Source: G958295645 sp965242735 (GTDB lineage: Bacteria; Gemmatimonadota; Gemmatimonadetes; Longimicrobiales; Gaopeijiaceae). From it: DNA of 64,000 nucleotides. Location of the stretch: NCBI GenBank assembly GCA_965242735.1, contig OZ251497.1, positions 2,604,001 to 2,668,000 of the forward strand, written 5' to 3'. The notes below the pieces were generated by a model, which was given only the letters and a program-made list of their open reading frames with translations, did not search any database and was not told where the DNA came from. Made by a program: the position numbers and the translations under genes. Positions 58,133 to 64,000 of the stretch are shown here, piece after piece; the stretch's first letter is position 1, and each line of letters starts with the position of its first letter.

Positions 58133-59400
58133 ATGCACACGAGGCACCGGCGGCGAGCCGTGAATCGGACCGTGATCTCCTTTTCCCTGTTGTTGGCGGC
58201 AGGGTGCGGCGCAACAGGAAGCGATGGCTCTCGCAAGGCCGGGGCGCTTGCCGGTTCGGACGTGCCCATCGGCGCCGTGACGGAGGACGTGTTCGTCGTC
58301 GGAGGCGCGGTTGCGCCAGGGTGGGCGTCGTTTTCCAGGGTCCGTGCGGCCGCCTTCGCCGGGACTGGAGACCTGGCGTTGTTGGACAGCGACCAACGGC
58401 GCCTGGTCGTCGTGGGCCCGGACGGCAATCTCCGTCGCGAAGTCGCCGGCCCGGGAAAGAATCCGGGCGACTTGCGGAGACCCCTCTCCCTCGCGGCGCT
58501 TGGGAACGATCGGCTGGTCGTGTACGACTCCGGGCACGAGTCGTTCTCGAATTCGGACTGGACGGCGAGTTTCTCAACCAAGTCGGCATCGAGACCGGCG
58601 ACGGTCAGCCGGCTCGTTCCATCGGCCATGTGCTCGGTGCCTTGCCCAATCCCGATGGACGGCTTCTTGCAACCGCGACATCAGACGACGGCTCGGGGCG
58701 TTCCATTGACGTTTTTCGCTCGAACGGCGCCAGAGAGATCTTCTACGACGCATGGGAAATGCCCCATGAGGCCCCATACACGAGATCAGACGATGCGCAG
58801 GCCGACGGAGACTCGCGCGGTGCCGCCTTGATCACTTTGGTGGCTCCACCTCGATTCGCGCCGAAGCTGCTGGCGTCCGTTGCGTCCGACGGCCGCGTGG
58901 CCGTAGTCGATTCCATAGGGTATCGCGTCAAGCTTGTTTCAGGCGCCGGGGTTGTGGAAAGTGCATTGGAGAGGCCGATTCGGCCTTTCGACGTGACGTC
59001 CCAGCTTGAAGCAAGGGTCCGCGACGCGGAAGCAAGAGGTCCCGTGACCATTCGCGGCTCGGGAATGACCCCGCAGGTGCGCATGGCAGTCGAGCGTCAG
59101 ATCCGGGCTCACGCGCGGCGGATGACCTTCGCCAGCCAGATTCCGGTGATTGCCGCCATTGCCGTGGACTCGGAAGATCGCATTTGGATTTCCCGCAACG
59201 CGGCCAACGGATTTTCTCGCGGACCCACCGACGTCTTCACGGCCGACGGCAACTACTTGGGCACGCTGGCCACCGGAGACATGCCAATGCCGTATGCGTT
59301 CGGTCCCGGCGGCTTGGCGGCGTACGTCGAGAAAGACGACCAGGGCGCCACGGTCGTTCGAGTGCTCCGCCTAGTGGCGTTGCGGACAGGAAGCGACTGA
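58133..59400 (+). pseudogene. Paralogous propeller lipoprotein, also interrupted by a one-base deletion
   Basis: It begins with a lipoprotein signal (VISFSLLLAAGC) and runs LALLDSDQRRLVVVGPDGNLRRE to YDSGHESF. There the frame breaks near 58546; the other frame continues LEFGLDGEFLNQVGIETGDG to the stop at 59400. Inserting one C in TTCTCG (to TTCCTCG) joins GHESF-LEFG, which matches GHRSF-LVFG of the neighbour. Similarity to the gene at 56786 extends through VDSIGYRVKLVSGAGVVESALERPIRP and IPVIAAIAVDSEDRIWISR, so they are tandem duplicates. Independent one-base losses in two adjacent copies are notable. Confidence 0.65.
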
Positions 59401-59493
59401 TCACGGTCGGCGGCGCGCCGCTTTCGGGCGCGGAGACAAGCTCGCGGCGATCCCACGGGCCGCAATGCCGAACAGCGAGCTCGCACTTCGGGC

Positions 59494-60777
59494 TCAGGGG
59501 GCCGACCCGAAGAACAGGCCTTCGGGAACGAAGGCGCTGCGCAACACGTCCCGGTCCTCGGCGGACACGCCCGCCTGCCGCATCGCCTCTTGCCATCGGC
59601 CGCGCACGATCCCAGCCACCCTGTCGAAGACCGCCTCCGCTTCCTCCCGATCCATCAGGAACCGGCCCGCGCCGGCGACCACGTTCGCCTTGCGGGCCCT
59701 TCGGCCCTCGGGTCCGCAGACCATGGACAGATCGCGCTCCATGGAGTGCGCGGGAAATGGAGTGAGGTCGTAGGCGGGAGCCAGCCGCCAGGACGTGCCG
59801 CGGGCCAGCAACGCGTGGTTGCGAGGGTGGTCATCCAGGTTGGAGACGGCCGCATTGAAGCACATGCGGGCAAAGAGTTCCCGAAGGTCCTCTCGCGGCC
59901 GGGCGCTGGCTCGCCGAACTTCGTCGGCGAGCGCTAGGTACGACCAGCGTTCGCGGCTCAAGGGCGAGTCGTCGCTGCGCAACAGCGTCAGCGCGCTGGC
60001 CATGCGATGGCGGAGCCAACCCCGGCCGTCGCCGGAGCGGTCCCGATCGAACCGGCGCACCAGAAGCACGTCGCGGTCTCCGGCGCGCCCGATCCGGCTC
60101 TCGGCCGCTCGCACGCCACATTCTCCGGCCAGAAGAAGCAGCGCGTGCTCGGCCCTCGGTTCGTTCCACCGGTCCTGCGGCCGCCCAAACTTGGCGAGCC
60201 AGAGAGCGCCTTCGTCCTGCACGACCGCCTTGGGACGGGCGCCGCCCATGGAAGTCCCTTCGTCGAAGATCGCTTGGGCCAGCCGGACCGCCGGACACGC
60301 GCTCGCCGCCGACCCGGAGGACTCGCCCGCAACCACGGAGTCCGCGGCGTCCTGGAGCGCCGACAGCTCGACCGCGCCCGGAAAACGCAACCGCGGCGCG
60401 GGCGGGTCCATGTCCATGCCGAACCCGAGCGCACCCGCGCGGTCGTCGGTGCCTTCCATCAGGTAGTCGAATTCGCTCAGCCGCGACCGGCCCAAGCGTC
60501 GTTCGATCAGCAGTCGTCCCCAGTAGTCGGGCATCGAGTCGCGCACGGCACCGAAGAAGCCGTCCATGCGTCCGGTGCGGTACAGCCGGTCCGCAAGGCG
60601 GAGCTCCACCGGATCGAGTTCGACGGCCTCGGGCCTTTCGAGATAGCTACGACCGTAGACGAACTCGCCGCTCGACGCGTCGCCCGGACTGCGCCGGAGC
60701 CGAAACCGGGCCGCGGTCGTGAACTTCGTTTCCCCCGGCAGGACGACGTAGACGTAGCAGCTCCGGTCGGCAGTCAT
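59494..60777 (-). CDS. hipA: HipA-family kinase toxin
   Basis: This 427-residue protein is a HipA-type Ser/Thr kinase of type II toxin-antitoxin systems. It has the N-terminal HipA_N-like part (EFVYGRSYLERPEAVELDP), the glycine-rich ATP loop GTSMGGARPKAVV, the catalytic loop NAAVSNLDDHPRNHALL and the metal-binding APAYDLTPF. HipA of E. coli phosphorylates glutamyl-tRNA synthetase and causes persistence; the target here is unknown. The antitoxin gene lies immediately upstream with 68 bases between. All expected active-site segments are present, so it should be active unless neutralised. Confidence 0.9.
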   Translation of the reverse strand: MTADRSCYVYVVLPGETKFTTAARFRLRRSPGDASSGEFVYGRSYLERPEAVELDPVELRLADRLYRTGRMDGFFGAVRDSMPDYWGRLLIERRLGRSRLSEFDYLMEGTDDRAGALGFGMDMDPPAPRLRFPGAVELSALQDAADSVVAGESSGSAASACPAVRLAQAIFDEGTSMGGARPKAVVQDEGALWLAKFGRPQDRWNEPRAEHALLLLAGECGVRAAESRIGRAGDRDVLLVRRFDRDRSGDGRGWLRHRMASALTLLRSDDSPLSRERWSYLALADEVRRASARPREDLRELFARMCFNAAVSNLDDHPRNHALLARGTSWRLAPAYDLTPFPAHSMERDLSMVCGPEGRRARKANVVAGAGRFLMDREEAEAVFDRVAGIVRGRWQEAMRQAGVSAEDRDVLRSAFVPEGLFFGSAP

Positions 60778-60845
60778 CCAAGGTCGTCAGGCGCGCGCGG
60801 CGTTCCCGAGTCCCCGCCGGCCAGTGCGGACGTCGGCACGACGGC

Positions 60846-61187
60846 TCAGAAGTCGTTGTCCAGCCGGGCGGGAGGGCGAACCCGGCGCGGGAGGGCTGTT
60901 CTCTCGAGCGCCTTGCCGGCTTCGTCGCGTTCGGGAGACGCCAGCTGCGTTGCTTGGTCGAGCAACCCCACCGCCCACAGCGCTGCGAAGTAGGCGGCGG
61001 CGGAGGCGCCCGGCTTGCCGCGCTCCACGTCGGCGAGCGTCTGACGGGAGACGCCCATGCGCTCGGCCACGTCCTCCAGCCGGAGGCGGCGCCGGAGGCG
61101 GGCCACGCGGATGTTGCCGCCCAAGGCGCGGAGGGCCTCTTCGACGGCCGCCGGGGGATCCGTGGTGAGTGGGCTTCGCTTGGACAT
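60846..61187 (-). CDS. hipB: HipB-like XRE-family antitoxin
   Basis: This 113-residue protein has an HTH (RLRLEDVAERMGVSRQTLADVERGKPGAS) typical of XRE/HipB regulators, followed by a tail (AAYFAALWAVGLLDQATQLAS). In hipBA systems HipB binds HipA and represses the operon. Upstream is AT-rich DNA with repeated GCGTTAA elements, a likely operator. The order antitoxin then toxin is canonical. Confidence 0.88.
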   Translation of the reverse strand: MSKRSPLTTDPPAAVEEALRALGGNIRVARLRRRLRLEDVAERMGVSRQTLADVERGKPGASAAAYFAALWAVGLLDQATQLASPERDEAGKALERTALPRRVRPPARLDNDF

Positions 61188-61237
61188 GACGATTTAACTT
61201 AACGCAAAATGGATTTTTCGTCGATTTTAACGCACTT
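61188..61237 (-). promoter_or_regulatory. Probable hipBA promoter/operator
   Basis: This is an AT-rich island in otherwise GC-rich DNA. On the minus strand GCGTTAA appears twice about 30 bases apart, each followed by an AATCG (GCGTTAAAATCG; GCGTTAAGTTAAATCG). The second copy abuts the hipB start, fitting autorepression by HipB. I do not assign -10/-35 boxes. Confidence 0.5.
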
Positions 61238-61358
61238 CGCAGCTAAGAGCCAAGATGACGGCCGCCGCCGCCCCCTTGCGTCCGGGCAAGCAGCCCGCGT
61301 TGCGGGAAGGACATCCATCGACGAGAGCCGCGCCACCGCCGCTTCGGCCGCGCACGCC

Positions 61359-63509
61359 TCAGGACACCCCGCGGTCCCCCAGCTGCGTCCACAGATAGGC
61401 GTACACGAGCGCGTACAACTTGGCGCGCTGGGCCGGCGTGACTCCGGCGCCGTGGCCGCCTTCCGTGTTCTCGAAGTACAGGACGTCGTGGCCGATGTCC
61501 GTCATCTTCGCCGCCATCTTGCGGGCGTGTCCAGGGTGGACCCGGTCGTCTCGTGTCGTGGTCGTGAACAAAGCGCGAGGATACTGCACGCCCGGGCGCA
61601 CGTTCTGGTAGGGAGAATACTTGCCGATGAAGGCCCAGTCGTCCGGGTCGTCGGGGTTGCCGTATTCGGCCGTCCAGCTGGCGCCCGCGAGCAGCTTGTG
61701 GTACCTCCGCATGTCCAGCAACGGCACCTGGGCGACCACCGCGTTGAACAGGTCCGGTCGCTGCGTCATGGCGGCGCCCACGAGCAGGCCGCCGTTGGAG
61801 CCGCCCTGTATGCCCAAGTGGTCCGGCGACGTGAGGCCGTGGTCGATCAGCCACTGCGCCACGGCCAGGAAGTCGTCGTAGGCGCGCTGCCGGTTCTCCC
61901 TGAGCGCCGCGGTCCACCACGACGGGCCGAACTCGCCGCCGCCCCGGATGTTCGCCAGCACGTACACGCCGCCGCGCTCCATCCACGCCTTGCCCGCCAA
62001 AGCGTCGTAGCTCGCCGTGCGCGGAATCTGGAAGCCGCCGTACGCCGTCAGCAGCGTCGGGTTGCCGCCGTCGTGGGCGACGCCTTCCTTGTGCACGACG
62101 AAGAAGGGTACCTCGGCGCCGTCGGCCGACGCGGCGTGATGCTGTTCCACGACCAGTCCCTCGGCGTCGAACATGGCGGGCAGCTGCTGGACCATCCGAA
62201 CGGAGCCGTCTTCTTCGGCCATGTACAAGGTCGTGGGCTGCGTGAATCCGCTGTACGTGAAGAAGAAGCGGTTGGAGCGTTCGTCGGTCGCCGCCACGCG
62301 CACGGAACCCATCGGCGGCGCGGGAAGCCTCTCGCCCGACCATTCTCCGTCTCTCCACGCATAGCGCCAGAGCTCGCCTTGCACGTTGTCCAGAAGGCCG
62401 ACGAGCAGGTGATCCTTCGTCGCCGAGACCGACTGCACGACGCGCTTGCCTCCGGACTCGGCGACGACCTGGAAGTCGCGCTCCCCGGCCAGGAAGCCGT
62501 GCACGTCGGCGGCGACGACGGTGGCGGGCGCGAAGGTCCGGCCGCCGACGGTCCATTCGGACACCGTGCGCACGACCAAGTGGCCGCCGGCGATCAAGGT
62601 GGTGGCGTCCGGCGGCGTGTCGATGCGCACAAGCTCGCCGTTCATCACCAAGTGGGTCGTGCGCTCGAAGATCGTGTGCAGGTGCGTGACGGCGCCGTAG
62701 GTGGTTCCGCCGATCTCCCTGCTGTCCACGAAGACCGCCATGTCGGCGTCGGCGGCCTCGAAGATCACGGGCGCGTCCGCGAGCGGCGTGCCGCGCTTCC
62801 AGAGCCGGGCCTGTCTCGGGTAGCCCGACTCGGTCAGCGTGCCGGGACCGAAGTCGGTCGCGACCACGACGGTCTCCGCGTCCACGAACGACGCGCCGCC
62901 CTTGGCTTCCGGCAGAAAGAACCCGCCCTCCGCGAAGGCCAGGGCCTGCATGTCGAACTCCCGCGTCTCGACGGCGTCCGCGCCGCCCCTCGAGAGGGCG
63001 GCCAAGCACCGGCGATGCTCGGGCGCCAAGCACGACATGCCGCGATAGGCCCAAGGCACGCCTTCTTCCTCGGCGAGCGCGTCGATGTCCAGCACAGTCT
63101 CCCACGCCGGGTCGCCCGACAAGTACGACTCCCACGACGTCCGCCTGTAGACGCCCCGTGGGCGGCTCGCGTCCGTCCAATAGTTGTAGACGTGCTCGCC
63201 CTCGACGCTCGGATAGACGATTCGATCCGAAGCCGTCAGCACCGACAGCACCGCCGCTTCCAGCTCGCCGAAGACCGGGAGCGCCTCGAATTCTTGCAGC
63301 GTCGCGTCGGTGCGCTCGACGGCCCACGCCAGGGCGCGCTCGCCTTCGACCTCTTCGAGCCAGATGTAGGGATCGTCCTGTTGGGCGGACTGGGGGCCGA
63401 TGACCGGTCGGGCAACCTCGACTTCGGCGGCGGCCGGAAGCGCGACCGCCAGCCAAGCGGCAGAGAGGGTCAGGTTGGTGCAGAGCTTGGTGATGCGCGT
63501 GGGCGCCAT
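61359..63509 (-). CDS. Exported S9 prolyl oligopeptidase family peptidase
   Basis: This 716-residue protein has a signal peptide (LTLSAAWLAVALPAAAE), an N-terminal seven-bladed propeller region (VYNYWTDASRPRGVYRRTSWE) and a C-terminal alpha/beta-hydrolase domain. The triad is complete: S571 in QGGSNGG, D654 in TRDDRVHP, H686 in EGGHGAG. It cleaves short peptides, often after proline, probably in the periplasm. I chose MAPTRITK (ATG 63509), where the signal begins. It is a single gene with no operon partners on the same strand nearby. Confidence 0.93.
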   Translation of the reverse strand: MAPTRITKLCTNLTLSAAWLAVALPAAAEVEVARPVIGPQSAQQDDPYIWLEEVEGERALAWAVERTDATLQEFEALPVFGELEAAVLSVLTASDRIVYPSVEGEHVYNYWTDASRPRGVYRRTSWESYLSGDPAWETVLDIDALAEEEGVPWAYRGMSCLAPEHRRCLAALSRGGADAVETREFDMQALAFAEGGFFLPEAKGGASFVDAETVVVATDFGPGTLTESGYPRQARLWKRGTPLADAPVIFEAADADMAVFVDSREIGGTTYGAVTHLHTIFERTTHLVMNGELVRIDTPPDATTLIAGGHLVVRTVSEWTVGGRTFAPATVVAADVHGFLAGERDFQVVAESGGKRVVQSVSATKDHLLVGLLDNVQGELWRYAWRDGEWSGERLPAPPMGSVRVAATDERSNRFFFTYSGFTQPTTLYMAEEDGSVRMVQQLPAMFDAEGLVVEQHHAASADGAEVPFFVVHKEGVAHDGGNPTLLTAYGGFQIPRTASYDALAGKAWMERGGVYVLANIRGGGEFGPSWWTAALRENRQRAYDDFLAVAQWLIDHGLTSPDHLGIQGGSNGGLLVGAAMTQRPDLFNAVVAQVPLLDMRRYHKLLAGASWTAEYGNPDDPDDWAFIGKYSPYQNVRPGVQYPRALFTTTTRDDRVHPGHARKMAAKMTDIGHDVLYFENTEGGHGAGVTPAQRAKLYALVYAYLWTQLGDRGVS

Positions 63510-63864
63510 GATGCCTCCATTGCGTTGGGACGACTGCTTGGAACCGGACGGCGAGCCTGCATGGTGTGCGCACCGCCTGGCCAACATAAGGCGGACGCGA
63601 CCGCTGCGCATTGGAGGGGCCTGCGGGTTGAGTAGAGGAGTGGCTAGTCGAGCCATGACGAAGGCGGCGGCCCCAAAGACCAAGCCCGCGACCGTCGCCC
63701 GCAAGCTGGGCAACCTCCAAGCCGCGAGCCGCAGGCCCGGCGGGGACGGGGATGGCCCCAGGGACGTGTCTGCATGTTCGGTGCAGCACCACTCCCGCCG
63801 GGTCACCTAGGCGGTAGCCCGCCTAGCCGCTAATGGCCGCCGTCTCGACGAACTTCTGGCCACA
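63510..63864. other. Gap upstream of the S9 peptidase gene
   Basis: About 355 bases without a convincing gene. It should contain the S9 gene promoter. The only structure I see is the hairpin at 63807-63826. Confidence 0.5.
63807..63826 (-). terminator. Possible terminator hairpin after the right-edge gene
   Basis: A perfect 8-base stem, CTAGGCGG and CCGCCTAG with TAGC loop, lies about 40 bases downstream of the stop of the Cys-rich frame. There is no clear T-run, so it may be a factor-assisted terminator. Confidence 0.35.
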
Positions 63865-63999
63865 TCACCTACGTTCCCCCGCTAGCATAAGGCACCGCGT
63901 CTGGGAGCAGTACTCGAACGTGCAACTTGCAACGCCATTGTTCTCAACGGGCCGACAAGAATCCCCCTCGTTGGGCTTGTCGGCACACTCGCAACACGT
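63865..63999 (-). CDS. 3' end of a Cys-rich protein, runs off the right edge
   Basis: The minus-strand frame is open from the window edge and codes for 44 visible residues before TGA. It contains seven cysteines (TCCECADKP, DSCRPVENN, ASCTFEYCSQTRC). Cys spacing and polar composition suggest a disulfide-rich secreted domain or a zinc-binding tail; I do not recognise the family. DNA here is less GC-rich (33 of 60 bases in 63901-63960). Confidence 0.35.
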   Translation of the reverse strand, partial: TCCECADKPNEGDSCRPVENNGVASCTFEYCSQTRCLMLAGERR

Positions 64000-64000
64000 C

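Noticed and set aside
63400..63810. Plus-strand frame opposite the S9 gene start
   Set aside because: It overlaps the signal-peptide region of the S9 gene and has no supporting motif or ribosome-binding site.

Overview
The window is 64 kb of chromosome from a high-GC Gram-negative bacterium. I read it as Gemmatimonadota-like, perhaps from the marine or sponge-associated lineages; this is inferred from gene families only, since no rRNA or universal marker is present. Supporting features are a DUF4159-MoxR-DUF58-BatA-DUF4175 cluster, several six-bladed beta-propeller lipoproteins, LVIVD / choice-of-anchor B proteins, a SusD-like lipoprotein, Ig-like surface proteins, an S9 oligopeptidase and two Rpn-type PD-(D/E)XK proteins. 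Genes are packed with many 4-base ATGA/GTGA overlaps.

Layout. (1) 1-6.2 kb: a clearly AT-richer three-gene block (GHKL-type ATPase cut by the left edge, a STAS-like DUF4325 protein, a small membrane-anchored protein) runs into a type I restriction HsdR gene, with an Rpn nuclease facing it. (2) 6.5-10.1 kb, plus strand: a beta-propeller lipoprotein and an Omp85-like outer-membrane barrel. (3) 10.1-45.3 kb: an unbroken minus-strand run. In transcription order it holds DUF4159, a VWA membrane protein, a caspase-fold protein lacking the expected Cys, Vsr, three tandem GT-C (family 39-like) membrane proteins, a TPR-peptidase MA protein, a second DUF4159, MoxR, DUF58, an intervening Rpn gene, BatA, a PKD/trypsin-fold protease, SusD, DUF4175, NamZ (DUF1343), an amidohydrolase-CIA30 fusion, an FG-GAP/choice-of-anchor B protein, and msrP-msrQ. 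The core is a Bat-type envelope cluster into which Vsr, the glycosyltransferases and Rpn appear to have been added. (4) 45.45-49.9 kb: tRNA-Ile(GAT), then LVIVD and DUF305 lipoproteins and a beta-propeller lipoprotein. (5) 49.9-56.1 kb: a huge Ig/LRR/leishmanolysin-like protein and a CubicO-type serine hydrolase, forming an operon with the beta-propeller gene. Upstream lie duplicated palindromes and tandem repeats. (6) 56.8-59.4 kb, plus strand: two adjacent paralogous propeller lipoproteins, each broken by a one-base deletion. (7) 59.5-61.2 kb: a hipBA-type toxin-antitoxin pair. (8) 61.4-63.5 kb: an S9 prolyl oligopeptidase. At the right edge is the 3' end of a Cys-rich protein in less GC-rich DNA.

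Functionally most of the window serves the envelope: surface and periplasmic lipoproteins, secreted peptidases, muropeptide recycling (NamZ), lipid-linked sugar transfer (GT-C) and periplasmic Met-sulfoxide repair (MsrPQ). Genome-defence and selfish genes (HsdR, Vsr, two Rpn, HipBA, and the left-edge cassette) are interspersed. The best candidate for an undescribed system is the AT-rich GHKL-ATPase / STAS-like / membrane-protein cassette next to hsdR. Short GC-rich tandem repeats, in coding and noncoding DNA, are a recurrent oddity.
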